A DNA stretch of 64,000 nt from Methylorubrum sp. B1-46 (GTDB taxonomy: Bacteria > Pseudomonadota > Alphaproteobacteria > Rhizobiales > Beijerinckiaceae): contig NZ_CP088247.1 in assembly GCF_021117295.1 (NCBI RefSeq), forward strand, positions 2,681,001 to 2,745,000. The letters run 5' to 3'. Numbering within the stretch: position 1 is the first letter of the stretch; the number at the start of each line of letters is the position of its first letter. The position numbers and the translations under genes are program-made. The notes under the pieces are model-generated. The model ran no database searches. It saw nothing but the letters and a program-made list of their open reading frames with translations, and was not told the DNA's origin. This document shows, piece by piece, positions 1 through 9,635 of this stretch.

Positions 1-1453
1 TCTCGCTTCGGCCGCCCTGTGCGGCTCGGTCTCGGCGCAGTCCAATCCTGCCACGGCGTCACCGGTTCTGACGATCGGGCCGAGCGAGGCCGCCGTTTCC
101 CGCCGGGTCGAGCTGAGCAAGGGGCGCTCGCTGATCGTCGATCTGCCGCGTGACGCCAAGGAGGTGTTCGTGGCCAATCCGGCGGTTGCGAACGCGGTCG
201 TCCGCTCCAGCCGCAAACTGTTCCTGATCGGCATCGACAACGGCGCCACCTCGATCTTCGTGATGGATGCCGACGGGCGCCAGATCGCGGCGCTCGACGT
301 CACCATCGCCCGCGACATCAACGTGCTGCGGCAGTCGCTGCAGCAGAGCCTGCCCGGCGGCCGGTTCGACGTGAAGGCGGTGGGCGAATCGCTCGTCCTC
401 TCGGGCAGCGTGAACTCGGCTTCGGAAGCGCAGCAAGCGCTCGACATTGCAAACGCCTTCGTCGGCCTGGGGGCCGGTGCCGGGACGGGGGTCCGCGGCG
501 CCGTCATCAACAACCTGACGATCCGCAACAAGGATCAGGTGATGATCCGCGTCACGGTGGTCGAGGTGGCCCGTACGGTTCTGAAGCAGTTCGGTATCAG
601 TACAAGCGGCAGTTGGTCCGCTCTGAATCCATTGGGTGGGAATGCCTTCAACAATGACACGGGCTTCCCGCTGACCGGTTCACGTTCGCCCGACGCCAAC
701 GCCATCACCGCGTCGGTCCGGACCGGCGGCTTCTCGTTTCGAGCCACCTTGCGGGCCTTCGAGCAGGCCGGCGTGTCTCGCATCCTCGCCGAGCCGACGC
801 TGACGGCGATCTCGGGCGAGTCGGCGAAGTTCACCGCGGGCGGCGAGATCCCGGTCCCGATGAGCTGTGCCGCCGCCTCGACCGTTTCGATCGGGACATC
901 GGTCAGTCAGGGCTGCGTCGTGGCGCTGACCTACAAGCCCTATGGCGTGAGCCTGTCCTTCACGCCCGTCGTCATGGCGGAGAACCGCATCTCGGTCCGG
1001 ATCGCAACCGACGTCATCGATCTCGATCCTGCCAACAGCTTCACCTACTACTTGAACAATCGTCCGACACCGGTTCCAGGCACGACGAAGCGCAGCTCCG
1101 AGACCACGGTCGAACTCGCCTCTGGCGCGACGATGATGACCGCAGGCCTGATCCAGCAGAAGAACCGCGCCGCGATTTCCGGCTTGCCCGGGCTGATGAA
1201 CCTTCCGATTCTCGGAGCCCTGTTCCGCTCGCGCGACTACCAGCGCGATGAGACCGAGCTGATGATCATGGTCACGCCCTACATCGCGCAGCCGATGGAG
1301 GCGCGGCAGGTCCAGCGGCCCGATGACGGCTTCGTCGACGCCCCGGACGGGCAGGCAGTGCTGCTCGGGCGCCTGAACAAGATCTACGGCACGGTCGGCG
1401 GCAGCACCCTCGGGCCGGCCTATCGCGGCCGCGTCGGCTTCATCGCCGACTGA
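1..1453 (+). CDS. cpaC: CpaC/RcpA-type pilus secretin (5' end outside window)
   Basis: Outer-membrane secretin that forms the pore for a Flp/Tad pilus. The reading frame is open from base 2, so the true start lies upstream; 483 residues are visible. The first visible residues (LASAALCGSVSAQ) look like the end of a signal peptide. An N-terminal pilus-formation domain (VELSKGRSLIVDLPRDAKEV) is followed by a BON-like domain (DVKAVGESLVLSGSV) and a C-terminal secretin domain with the typical LPGLMNLPILGALF and ETELMIMVTPYI segments. cpaD follows after 26 bases, so it belongs to the same operon. Family assignment is firm from domain order and context; pilin and prepilin peptidase genes would lie upstream, out of view. 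Confidence 0.93.
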   Translation, partial: LASAALCGSVSAQSNPATASPVLTIGPSEAAVSRRVELSKGRSLIVDLPRDAKEVFVANPAVANAVVRSSRKLFLIGIDNGATSIFVMDADGRQIAALDVTIARDINVLRQSLQQSLPGGRFDVKAVGESLVLSGSVNSASEAQQALDIANAFVGLGAGAGTGVRGAVINNLTIRNKDQVMIRVTVVEVARTVLKQFGISTSGSWSALNPLGGNAFNNDTGFPLTGSRSPDANAITASVRTGGFSFRATLRAFEQAGVSRILAEPTLTAISGESAKFTAGGEIPVPMSCAAASTVSIGTSVSQGCVVALTYKPYGVSLSFTPVVMAENRISVRIATDVIDLDPANSFTYYLNNRPTPVPGTTKRSSETTVELASGATMMTAGLIQQKNRAAISGLPGLMNLPILGALFRSRDYQRDETELMIMVTPYIAQPMEARQVQRPDDGFVDAPDGQAVLLGRLNKIYGTVGGSTLGPAYRGRVGFIAD

Positions 1454-1479
1454 CCCCCGTCCAGCAGGATCGAAGCCCG

Positions 1480-2226
1480 ATGTCCCTCTCCACCTGGCCC
1501 TCTCTCTCCCGCGTCCGGCCGGTTGCCGCCGTCCTCCTCGTGGCTGCCGGGCTCGGCGCCTGCCGCGCGGAACGTGTCGCCACCACCGGCTCGACCTACC
1601 CGGTCGACCTGCGGACCCGGCACCCGATCGTGCTGGCGGATGCCGACCGCAGCCTCGACATCTTCCCAACCGGGATCGGCCATATCGATCCGCGCCAGCG
1701 CGCCGATCTCGAGACGTTTTTCGTGGAATATCGCCGCTACGGCCGCGGCATTCTCGTCGTCGAACTGCCACACGGCGTGTCCCCGGCCCTGGCCGGGCCT
1801 GTTACGCGCACCGGCGAGGCGATCCGGCATCTTGCGGCGCAGATGGGCGTCCCATTCGGCGGCCTGCGTATGGTTCACTACCCGGTGGCGAGCCCGACCC
1901 TGGCCTCGCCGGTGCGGCTGAGCTTTCAGCGGATGCAGGCCAAGGTCGCCGACAAATGCGGGCTCTGGCCGCGCGATCTCGGCGCCAGTGACCTGCGCGC
2001 CAATTGGTCGAACGAGCCGGCCTGGAACTTCGGTTGCGCGATGCAGTCGAATGTCGCCGCCCAGGTGGCCGACCCGATCGACCTCGTCCGCGGCCGGTCC
2101 GAGGGCCGCATCGATACGGTCCGGCGCACCCAGGACATCGGTCAGCTTCGCGAGGGCAAGGATCCATCAACCCAATGGCGGCAAGATGGAAAAACCAATG
2201 TCAGCAGCGAAGTGAAGAGCCAGTAG
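1480..2226 (+). CDS. cpaD: Pilus assembly lipoprotein CpaD
   Basis: Periplasmic/outer-membrane lipoprotein that accompanies the CpaC secretin in Tad pilus systems. The 248-residue product begins with a lipoprotein signal whose lipobox LGAC places the acylated cysteine at residue 28. The C-terminal half carries the CpaD hallmark WNFGCAMQSN followed by VADPIDLV. It lies 26 bases after cpaC and 89 bases before cpaE on the same strand. Identity rests on this motif, the lipobox and gene order; the rest of the protein is poorly conserved in the family. Confidence 0.92.
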   Translation: MSLSTWPSLSRVRPVAAVLLVAAGLGACRAERVATTGSTYPVDLRTRHPIVLADADRSLDIFPTGIGHIDPRQRADLETFFVEYRRYGRGILVVELPHGVSPALAGPVTRTGEAIRHLAAQMGVPFGGLRMVHYPVASPTLASPVRLSFQRMQAKVADKCGLWPRDLGASDLRANWSNEPAWNFGCAMQSNVAAQVADPIDLVRGRSEGRIDTVRRTQDIGQLREGKDPSTQWRQDGKTNVSSEVKSQ

Positions 2227-2315
2227 CCGCGTTGGCCGCCTGTCCGCGGTCCTCTCCAACCCCTGTCGATTCCCGGCCGCGCCCTCCTCGGCATAAAATC
2301 CGGAACCCACGCATC

Positions 2316-3560
2316 ATGCCGGACACTCACGAGGCCTCAGAGCGAACCATCGCCCCGGTCCCGCGCATCACGATCCAGGCTTTCTGCGAGTCGCCGGAGA
2401 CGGCGGCGATGATCGAGGGCACCGCGTCCGATCGGCGGATGCAGAAGGCTCACGTGAAGGTGCAGATGGGCGGAGGCGCCGCGGCCCTGGAGGCCTATCG
2501 GCACGCCCCGACGCCCAACGTCATCGTGATCGAGTTCCTCGGCCTCAAGTCGCGGCCGCTCGAATGCCTCGATCAGCTCGCCGAGGTCTGCGACGAGGGC
2601 ACCAAGGTGCTCGTGATCGGCCATGTCAACGACGTGCTGCTCTACCGGCAGTTCATCCAGCGCGGCGTCAGCGAGTATCTGATGGCTCCGGTCGAGCCGG
2701 TCGGCCTGATCGCCGCGGTCTCGGATCTGTTCGCCGCGCCGGGTGCCAAGCCGATCGGGCGCACCATCGCCGTCTACGGCGCGCGGGGTGGGGTCGGCAG
2801 CTCTACGATCGCTCATAACCTCGCCTGGACGGTGGCGCGCGAGCACGGCACTGCCACCGTCATCGCCGATCTCGACGTGGCCTTCGGCACGGCGGGGCTC
2901 AACTTCAATCAGGACCCGCCGCAGGGCATCGCCGAGGCGGTGTTCGCGCCCGAGCGCCTGGATGCCAACCTGCTCGACCGATTGCTGTCGAAATGCGCCG
3001 ACAATCTCAGCCTGCTCTCGGCGCCGGCCACCCTCGACCGCACGGTCGACCTGATCGAACCGGCCTTCGACGCGCTGACCGACCTTCTGCGGGCAACGGT
3101 GCCCTGTATCGTCCTCGACGTGCCGCATCAATGGAGCGCCTGGAGCCGGCGCGTGCTGGTCGGCGCCGACGAGATCCTGATCGTCTCCGCCCCCGACCTA
3201 GCGGGTTTGCGCAATGTGAAGAACCTGCTGGCGCTGCTGCACCAGCAGCGTCCCAACGACGCGCGGGCCCGGGTCGTCCTCAACGGCGTCGGCATGCCCA
3301 AGCGGCCGGAGATCGCGGCCGCCGAGTTCGCCAAGGCGCTCGACGTGCCGCTTCAGGCGGTCATCCCCTTCGACCCGGCTCTGTTCGGGACCGCGGCCAA
3401 TAACGGCCAGATGATCGCCGAAGTGCAGGCCGGCTCGAAGCCCGCGGAGATCTTCTCCGAACTCGCCGCGGCGGTGACCGGCCGGGCCGAGATCCGTCGT
3501 GCCAGGGCGAATCTCCTGGAACCGCTGCTCGCCCGGCTGACCCGCAAGAAGGCGTCCTGA
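2316..3560 (+). CDS. cpaE: CpaE-type MinD/ParA-like pilus assembly ATPase
   Basis: Cytoplasmic protein that localises or organises the Tad pilus machine. The open frame extends far upstream, overlapping cpaD, but the ATG at 2316 is preferred because it lies after the cpaD stop and begins a normal CpaE N-terminus; this gives 414 residues. Residues about 10-140 form a receiver-like domain (FLGLKSRPLECLDQLAEVCD) and the rest is a MinD-like ATPase. The P-loop at about residues 155-171 reads GARGGVGSSTIAHN: the usual GK(S/T) lysine is replaced by serine, as in other CpaE proteins as far as I recall. Other MinD-type segments are VIADLDVAFGTAG and VVLNGVG. Confidence 0.92.
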   Translation: MPDTHEASERTIAPVPRITIQAFCESPETAAMIEGTASDRRMQKAHVKVQMGGGAAALEAYRHAPTPNVIVIEFLGLKSRPLECLDQLAEVCDEGTKVLVIGHVNDVLLYRQFIQRGVSEYLMAPVEPVGLIAAVSDLFAAPGAKPIGRTIAVYGARGGVGSSTIAHNLAWTVAREHGTATVIADLDVAFGTAGLNFNQDPPQGIAEAVFAPERLDANLLDRLLSKCADNLSLLSAPATLDRTVDLIEPAFDALTDLLRATVPCIVLDVPHQWSAWSRRVLVGADEILIVSAPDLAGLRNVKNLLALLHQQRPNDARARVVLNGVGMPKRPEIAAAEFAKALDVPLQAVIPFDPALFGTAANNGQMIAEVQAGSKPAEIFSELAAAVTGRAEIRRARANLLEPLLARLTRKKAS

Positions 3561-3607
3561 CGGTGGCCCGCGCTCTTTCCTCTCAAGACTGCTGAAGGCG
3601 CGGCGCC

Positions 3608-5056
3608 ATGTTCGGTCGACGCTCCAACGCCGCATCGGCTCCCGCTCCGGCCCCCTCGGCAGCCGGGCCGGCGGCGGCTGCCCCGCCAATTCTCCAGCAG
3701 GAGACCGTGCGCGCCCGCCCCGAGCCGCCGCGCAGCCCGGTGCCCCAGGCGCCGTTGCCGAAGTCCGAGGACTATTTCCGCACGAAGAGCATGATCTTCG
3801 GCGCGCTGATCGAAGCCATCGATCTCGCGCAGCTCGCCCGGCTCGAGGGCGAGGCGGCGCGGGAGGAGATCCGCGACATCGTCTCGGAGATCATCGGCCT
3901 CAAGAACATCGTGCTGTCGATCGCCGAGCAGGAGGAGCTGCTCGACGATATCTGCAACGACGTGCTCGGCTACGGTCCGCTGGAGCCGCTGCTGGCCCGC
4001 GACGACATCGCCGACGTGATGGTGAACGGCGCGGACCGGACCTTCATCGAGGTCGCCGGCAAGATCCAGCTCACCTCCGTGCGCTTCCGCGACAACCAGC
4101 AACTGATGAACATCTGCCAGCGGATCGTCAGCCAGGTCGGCCGGCGCGTGGACGAGTCCTCGCCGATCTGCGATGCGCGCCTGCCCGACGGCTCCCGCGT
4201 CAACGTCATCGCGCCACCGCTGGCCATCGACGGGCCGGCGCTGACCATTCGTAAATTCAAGAAGGACAAGCTCACCCTCGATCAGCTCGTGCGCTTCGGG
4301 GCGATCTCGCCCGAGGGCGCGAAGATCCTGCAGATCATCGGCAAGGTCCGCTGCAACGTGGTGATCTCGGGCGGCACCGGCTCGGGCAAGACGACGCTGC
4401 TCAACTGCCTCACCGCCTTCATCGAGCACGACGAGCGCGTCATCACCTGCGAGGACGCCGCCGAGCTTCAGCTTCAGCAGCCGCACGTCGTGCGCCTTGA
4501 GACCCGGCCGCCGAACCTGGAGGGCCAGGGCCAGGTCACGATGCGCGACCTCGTCAAGAACTGCCTGCGCATGCGCCCCGAGCGCATCATCGTCGGCGAG
4601 GTGCGCGGACCGGAAGCCTTCGACCTGCTGCAGGCGATGAACACCGGCCACGACGGCTCGATGGGCACGCTGCACGCCAACTCCCCGCGCGAATGCCTCG
4701 CGCGTATCGAATCGATGATCACCATGGGCGGCTTCTCGCTGCCCTCGCGGACGCTTCGCGAGATGATCACGGGCTCCGTCGACGTCATCATCCAGGCGAT
4801 GCGTATGCGCGACGGCTCGCGACGCATCACCCACATCACGGAGGTGATGGGGATGGAGGGCGATGTCATCATCACCCAGGACCTGTTCGTCTACGACGTG
4901 CTCGGCGAGGATGCGAACGGGCGTCTGATCGGCCGCCACCGCTCGACGGGAATCGGTCGTCCGCGCTTCTGGGAGCGGGCGCGCTACTACGGCGAGGAGC
5001 GGGCCCTGGCCGCGGCCCTCGACGCCGCCGCCGACACCGTGGAGCAGCCGCTGTGA
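3608..5056 (+). CDS. cpaF: CpaF-type secretion ATPase of the Tad pilus
   Basis: Hexameric cytoplasmic ATPase that powers Flp/Tad pilus assembly. The product is 482 residues, usual for the family, with an Ala/Pro-rich N-terminal tail of about 55 residues. The Walker A motif [12 protein letters not shown] begins near residue 255; the Asp box and Walker B region [19 protein letters not shown] and the His-box segment GTLHANSP follow, all diagnostic for the GspE/PilT/CpaF superfamily. Its TGA overlaps the GTG start of tadB (GTGA), which indicates translational coupling. Confidence 0.96.
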   Translation: MFGRRSNAASAPAPAPSAAGPAAAAPPILQQETVRARPEPPRSPVPQAPLPKSEDYFRTKSMIFGALIEAIDLAQLARLEGEAAREEIRDIVSEIIGLKNIVLSIAEQEELLDDICNDVLGYGPLEPLLARDDIADVMVNGADRTFIEVAGKIQLTSVRFRDNQQLMNICQRIVSQVGRRVDESSPICDARLPDGSRVNVIAPPLAIDGPALTIRKFKKDKLTLDQLVRFGAISPEGAKILQIIGKVRCNVVISGGTGSGKTTLLNCLTAFIEHDERVITCEDAAELQLQQPHVVRLETRPPNLEGQGQVTMRDLVKNCLRMRPERIIVGEVRGPEAFDLLQAMNTGHDGSMGTLHANSPRECLARIESMITMGGFSLPSRTLREMITGSVDVIIQAMRMRDGSRRITHITEVMGMEGDVIITQDLFVYDVLGEDANGRLIGRHRSTGIGRPRFWERARYYGEERALAAALDAAADTVEQPL

Positions 5057-6024
5057 GCGCGTTCAACGCCCCTCTCGCGGCCGGCCTCGTGGCGGTGGCC
5101 GCCGGCTCGCTCGCCTACGTGTTCCTGATGCCGTTGCTCGCCGGCGAGCGCCGGGCGGAGCAGCGTCGCAAGGCCTTGGGCCAGCCGCGCTCGGTGCTGG
5201 CCGAGCGCGGCGCCGCCGCCAACCGCCGCGAGCAGGTTGCGAAAAGCCTCAAGGAGCTGGAGGCGAAAAAGGACAAGACCAAGGTCACCCTCGAGCTGCG
5301 CATCGCCCGCGCCGGCCTCGATTGGACGCGCCAGAAATACTACGTCGTCTCCGGGATCATGGCGGCCGTCCTCGCGCTCGCTGCGATCCTCGTTTCCCAC
5401 AACGTGATCGTCGGCCTGCTCGCGCTTTTTGCCGGCGGATTCGGCCTGCCCGCCTGGATGCTCAAGTGGCGGCAGAAGCGGCGTGTGGCGGCCTTCGTCG
5501 AGGAATTGCCCAACGCCATGGACGTGGTGGTGCGCGGCCTTCGCTCCGGTATTCCGCTGGGCGACTGCCTGCGCATGATCTCGCGCGAGGCGAAGGAGCC
5601 GTTGCGCAGCGAGTTCCGGGTGGCGATCGAAGCGCAGGCGCTCGGCCTGCCGATGGCGGATGCGATCCTGCGTATGTACGAGCGGGTGCCCGTGACCGAG
5701 GTGAACTTCTTTTCCATCGTGATCGGCATCCAGCAGAAGGCCGGTGGCAACCTGTCCGAGGCGCTCAGCAACCTGTCGCGGGTACTGCGCGAGCGCAAGA
5801 AGATGGCCGGCAAGATCGATGCGATGAGCATGGAGGCCAAGGTCTCCGCGGGCATCATCGGCGCCCTGCCGTTCCTCATCGGCGGCGGCACCTATCTGTC
5901 GAGCCCGGATTACACGTCGCTGCTGTGGACGACCTCGGTCGGCAAGATCGCCCTTGTGATCTCCGGGTTGTGGATGCTGGCGGGCGTGCTGGTCATGAAG
6001 AAGATGATCAGTTTCGACGTCTGA
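5053..6024 (+). CDS. tadB: Tad pilus inner-membrane platform protein TadB (CpaG)
   Basis: One of two inner-membrane proteins forming the assembly platform on which CpaF acts. The GTG at 5053 overlaps the cpaF stop codon and gives 323 residues beginning [18 protein letters not shown]; upstream in-frame sequence overlaps cpaF and was excluded. There is an N-terminal membrane segment, a central pair of hydrophobic helices (YYVVSGIMAAVLALAAI), and a T2SSF domain (LPNAMDVVVRGLRSGIPLGD) with a C-terminal helix ending VLVMKKM. It pairs with TadC downstream. Confidence 0.93.
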   Translation: MSAFNAPLAAGLVAVAAGSLAYVFLMPLLAGERRAEQRRKALGQPRSVLAERGAAANRREQVAKSLKELEAKKDKTKVTLELRIARAGLDWTRQKYYVVSGIMAAVLALAAILVSHNVIVGLLALFAGGFGLPAWMLKWRQKRRVAAFVEELPNAMDVVVRGLRSGIPLGDCLRMISREAKEPLRSEFRVAIEAQALGLPMADAILRMYERVPVTEVNFFSIVIGIQQKAGGNLSEALSNLSRVLRERKKMAGKIDAMSMEAKVSAGIIGALPFLIGGGTYLSSPDYTSLLWTTSVGKIALVISGLWMLAGVLVMKKMISFDV

Positions 6025-6125
6025 TCCGGCCCTGGGCGGGCGGCGAGGACAGGAGCCAAGTGCCCCGCCGAGGGGCAGGTGGATGGGCGGCGCGAGCCGC
6101 GCCGTGAGGGACGGGCTGGACTGAG

Positions 6126-7097
6126 ATGCTGGACGACTTCGTCAACACCGCGCTCGCCCCGCGCACCGTCGCCGCCGTGCTGACCGGCATCGCCGCCGCC
6201 GCCACGGTCTTCACCCTGGTTCAGCCGCTGCTCGAAGGTGACCAACTCGCCAAGCGGATGAAGCTCGTCAGCGACGAGCGTGAGCAGATCCGCCAGCGCG
6301 AGCGCGAGCGGCTCAACAACCGCGTCAGCCTGCGCGTCGAGCCGAAGGCCTACATGAAGCGGGTCGTCGAGCAGTTCAATCTCAACCGCTGGCTCGGCAC
6401 GGAGACGGCCAAGGCCAAGCTGGTTCAGGCGGGATATCGCGGGACCAGCGCCGAAACGGCCTTTCTCTTCTTCCGCCTCGTGATGCCCATCGTCCTCACG
6501 GCCGTCGCCTTGTTCTACCTGTTCGTGCTGCAGGTGCTCGATCAGCCCCTGGCGATCCGGGCCGGCCTCGTCCTCGCCGCCGGGTTCGCCGGGCTCAAGC
6601 TGCCGGAAGTCTACCTGTCGAACATCACGACCAAGCGGCAGGCCGAGATCCGCCGCGCCTGGCCCGACGCCCTCGACCTGTGCCTGATCTGCGTCGAATC
6701 CGGCATGTCGGTCGAGAACGCCTTCCGGCGGGTCAGCCTTGAAATCGCGAGCCAGTCGACCGTGCTCGCCGAGGAGCTGGCGCTGCTGACCGCCGAGCTG
6801 TCGTTCCTTCCCGAGCGGCGGGTCGCGTACGAGAACCTTGCCCTGCGCACGGGTCTCGAGATCGTCAAGTCACTCACCACGGCGCTGATGCAGGCCGAGC
6901 GCTACGGCACGCCGGTGGGGCAGGCGCTGCGCGTGCTGGCGCAGGAGAGCCGTGATTTCCGCATGACGGAGGCCGAGAAGAAGGCGGCGGCGCTGCCGCC
7001 GAAGCTGACCGTGCCGATGATCCTGTTCTTCCTGCCGGTGCTCTTCGTCGTGCTCCTGACGCCCGCCGGGATCCAGGCCTACGCGCTGATGAAGTGA
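6126..7097 (+). CDS. tadC: Tad pilus inner-membrane platform protein TadC (CpaH)
   Basis: Second T2SSF-domain platform protein of the Tad pilus. It is 323 residues, the same length as TadB, with membrane segments near the N-terminus, at about residues 118-160 (LVMPIVLTAVALFYLFVL) and at the C-terminus (MILFFLPVLFVVLLTPAG). The central AWPDALDLCLICVESGMSVE stretch is the F-domain signature. About 100 bases separate it from tadB. The visible pilus operon ends here: no TadD/TPR gene follows, unlike many Tad loci. Confidence 0.93.
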   Translation: MLDDFVNTALAPRTVAAVLTGIAAAATVFTLVQPLLEGDQLAKRMKLVSDEREQIRQRERERLNNRVSLRVEPKAYMKRVVEQFNLNRWLGTETAKAKLVQAGYRGTSAETAFLFFRLVMPIVLTAVALFYLFVLQVLDQPLAIRAGLVLAAGFAGLKLPEVYLSNITTKRQAEIRRAWPDALDLCLICVESGMSVENAFRRVSLEIASQSTVLAEELALLTAELSFLPERRVAYENLALRTGLEIVKSLTTALMQAERYGTPVGQALRVLAQESRDFRMTEAEKKAAALPPKLTVPMILFFLPVLFVVLLTPAGIQAYALMK

Positions 7098-7195
7098 GGC
7101 CGGTTCCGTGAGGAGGGCCTTCGAAGTCATCCCGGATGCGCTTGGCGTTTCGATGATGTAGCCACGCGCGGACCTTTTCCGCAATGCGGCATCCC

Positions 7196-8194
7196 ATGGC
7201 TCTGTTTTCCCTCGACGACCTCGCTCCCGGCCAGGAATTCACGGCCGGGCCACTCACGGTGAGCCGGGACGAACTCGTCGCCTTTGCCCGCCTCTACGAT
7301 CCCCAGCCCTTCCATCTCGATGAGGCGGCAGCGAAGGACACCTTCGTCGGGAGCCTGATCGGCTCCGGTTGGCAGACGGCGGCGCTCGGCATGCGCCTTC
7401 TCGCGCAGGCCCTGGTGTCGAACGCCACCTCGATGGGATCCCCCGGCATCGCCAACCTGCGCTGGCTGAGGCCCGTCCTGCCGGGCGATGCCCTGAGCGC
7501 CGTGGTGCGTGTCGAGGAGGTTCGTCCCTCGTCCTCGAAGCCCGACCGCGGCATGGCGCGGCTCGCGATGACGCTGACCAACGGCCGCGGCGAGGCGGTG
7601 ATGACACAGGCCTTCGCCGTCCTGTTCGCCCGCGCCGGCGCCGTGCCGGAACCACGTCCGGTCGAGTTGTCCACGGCGACCGGCCCCGTGGCTGAGCCCG
7701 ACGACGCGGTGCCGCTGCCTTACCTCGCTCAAGCCGAACTCGGCGTCACCCGCGAACTCGGTGCTCACCGCTTCGAGGCGGACGACATCATTGCCTTCGC
7801 GCGGGCCTACGATCCACAGATCTTCCATCTCGATCCGCAAGCCGCGCGGGCCACGCATTTCGGCGCGCTCTGCGCCTCGGGCTGGCAGACCGCTGCGGTC
7901 TGGATGAAGCGGCTCAACGCGACCTTCGCCCGCGACATCGCGTTGACTGCTCGCTCCGGCCCGGTGCCGCAACTCGGTCCCTCGCCGGGCTTCAAGGACC
8001 TGAGATGGTTGCGGCCGGTCTATGCCGGCGACACGATCCGCTACAGCAGCACGCTGACGAACAAGCGCGCGTCCGCCTCGCGGCCCGGTTGGGGCATCGC
8101 CACGCATCACAATACGGCCGAGAATCAGCGCGGCGAGCCGGTTTTCGAATTCACCGGCACCGTATTCTGGCAGTGGGAGCCTCCGGCCGCATGA
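7196..8194 (+). CDS. MaoC-like hydratase with two tandem hot-dog domains
   Basis: Probable (R)-specific enoyl-CoA hydratase-type enzyme. The two halves are clearly a duplication: RLYDPQPFHLDEAAAKDTF near residue 40 and RAYDPQIFHLDPQAARATHF near residue 205, each followed by SGWQTAA. In the MaoC family the Asp and His of the D-x-x-x-x-H stretch are the catalytic pair, and both copies keep them. The start may be the ATG at 7196 or the in-frame ATG four codons earlier at 7184; neither has a clear ribosome-binding site. The stop overlaps the ATG of the following transporter (ATGA), suggesting joint handling of an acyl-CoA-forming substrate. Substrate unknown. Confidence 0.85.
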   Translation: MALFSLDDLAPGQEFTAGPLTVSRDELVAFARLYDPQPFHLDEAAAKDTFVGSLIGSGWQTAALGMRLLAQALVSNATSMGSPGIANLRWLRPVLPGDALSAVVRVEEVRPSSSKPDRGMARLAMTLTNGRGEAVMTQAFAVLFARAGAVPEPRPVELSTATGPVAEPDDAVPLPYLAQAELGVTRELGAHRFEADDIIAFARAYDPQIFHLDPQAARATHFGALCASGWQTAAVWMKRLNATFARDIALTARSGPVPQLGPSPGFKDLRWLRPVYAGDTIRYSSTLTNKRASASRPGWGIATHHNTAENQRGEPVFEFTGTVFWQWEPPAA

Positions 8195-9483
8195 GCGCTG
8201 CTTCCACGAACGCGCCTGCCATGAGCGCCCCGTCCGCCCGCCGGATCCTGACCGCGAGCTTCGTCGGCACCGCGATCGAATTCTACGATTTCTACATCTA
8301 CGCCACCGCCGCCGCGCTGGTGATCGGGCCGATCTTCTTCCCCCAGGGCGAGCCCGGCGTTCAGACGCTCCAGGCGTTCGCCACCTTCGCCATCGCCTTC
8401 CTCGCCCGGCCGGTCGGGGCGGCGGCCTTCGGGCATTTCGGCGACCGGATCGGCCGCAAGGCGACACTGGTCGCCTCGCTGATGATCATGGGGGTGTCCA
8501 CAGTCCTGATCGGCTGCCTGCCGGGCTATGCCAGCATCGGCTGGTGGGCGCCGGCCTTGCTCTGCCTGCTTCGCTTCGGCCAGGGCGTCGGCTTCGGCGG
8601 GGAATGGGGCGGGGCGGCCCTGCTCGCGGTCGAGAACGCGCCGCCGGGTCGCCGCGCGCTCTACGGCATCTTCCCGCAGCTCGGTGCACCGATCGGCTTC
8701 ATCGCCGCCAACCTTTTGTTTCTCGGGCTCAGCGTCGCCTTGAGCCCGGCGGATTTCGAGGCCTGGGGCTGGCGGCTCCCGTTCCTGGCCTCGGCCGCCC
8801 TCGTCGGCGTCGGGCTCTACGTCCGGCTCAAGCTCACCGAGACGCCGGCCTTCCGCGCCGCCCTCGAACAGGCGCCGCCGGAGCGGGTGCCGCTCGCTAC
8901 GATCTTTTCCGCGCATCTTCGCGCAACGCTGCTCGGGACGCTGGCGATGGTGGCGGCCTACGCCGTGTTCTACCTCTCGACGGTGTTCGCGCTGAGCTAC
9001 GGCACCGGCACGCTCGGCTACCCGCGAAAGACCTTCCTGCTGTTCGAGTGCGTGGCGATCCTGTTCATGGCGCTGTCGATCCCGCTCTCGGGCTGGGCCG
9101 CCGACCGGTTCGGGCGCCGGCCCGTGATGCTCTCGGGGCTCGCGGTCACGGGAGCTCTCGGCGCCGTGCTCGGGCCGATGCTCGGCAGCGGCGAGCCCGT
9201 CCTGGTGCTTGGCTTCCTCTGCCTCGCGCTCTTCGCCATGGGCTGGATCTTCGGGCCGATGGGCGCGCTCCTGCCCGAACTGTTTCCGACGCGGGTGCGC
9301 TATACCGGCGCCTCCGTCACCTACAATCTCGCCGGCATCGTCGGCGCGTCGGGCGCACCCTTCGCGGCGCAGTGGCTTGCCGGCTGGGGTGGCATCGGCC
9401 TTGTCGGGCTTTACCTCGCGGCGGCGGCCGGAATCAGCTTCGCCGCCATCCTTGCCATGCCCGAGACCGGGCGCGACGCCTGA
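8191..9483 (+). CDS. MFS transporter, metabolite:H+ symporter (MHS) type
   Basis: Twelve-helix inner-membrane carrier of the family that includes ShiA, ProP and KgtP, which import organic acids or compatible solutes with protons. It has 430 residues from the ATG overlapping the MaoC stop; an in-frame ATG at 8221 is an alternative. The N-terminal SFVGTAIEFYDFYIYATAAA is the typical MHS first helix, and the loop 2-3 motif GHFGDRIGRKATL and its partner ADRFGRRPVML are MFS signatures. The overlap with the hydratase gene suggests import plus CoA-dependent catabolism of one compound. Substrate not predictable from sequence. Confidence 0.88.
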   Translation: MSAASTNAPAMSAPSARRILTASFVGTAIEFYDFYIYATAAALVIGPIFFPQGEPGVQTLQAFATFAIAFLARPVGAAAFGHFGDRIGRKATLVASLMIMGVSTVLIGCLPGYASIGWWAPALLCLLRFGQGVGFGGEWGGAALLAVENAPPGRRALYGIFPQLGAPIGFIAANLLFLGLSVALSPADFEAWGWRLPFLASAALVGVGLYVRLKLTETPAFRAALEQAPPERVPLATIFSAHLRATLLGTLAMVAAYAVFYLSTVFALSYGTGTLGYPRKTFLLFECVAILFMALSIPLSGWAADRFGRRPVMLSGLAVTGALGAVLGPMLGSGEPVLVLGFLCLALFAMGWIFGPMGALLPELFPTRVRYTGASVTYNLAGIVGASGAPFAAQWLAGWGGIGLVGLYLAAAAGISFAAILAMPETGRDA

Positions 9484-9534
9484 ACCTGCGGAAAGGCTCG
9501 ATCCTGGGGCGCGCAGCCATGCATCGAGCGAATG

Positions 9535-9564
9535 GATTGCGCACAATTTAGATTGCGCGCAATC
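9535..9564. promoter_or_regulatory. Tandem palindromic operator upstream of ohr (candidate OhrR site)
   Basis: Two near-identical units spaced 16 bases apart: GATTGCGCACAATT (9535-9548) and the perfect palindrome GATTGCGCGCAATC (9551-9564), about 70 bases before ohr. Ohr genes are commonly repressed by the MarR-family peroxide sensor OhrR binding inverted repeats, so an OhrR-type operator is the natural reading. No ohrR gene lies in the window. Confidence 0.6.
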
Positions 9565-9635
9565 CAGTTTGTCGATATTGAGATCCTAAGCCGAACCGAT
9601 CGGCCCCGTTTCACCCCGATCACGAGGACAGGTTC

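Noticed and set aside
3353..4939. A 528-codon minus-strand frame opposite cpaF.
   Set aside because: Antisense shadow of a strongly conserved ATPase; no protein-like features.
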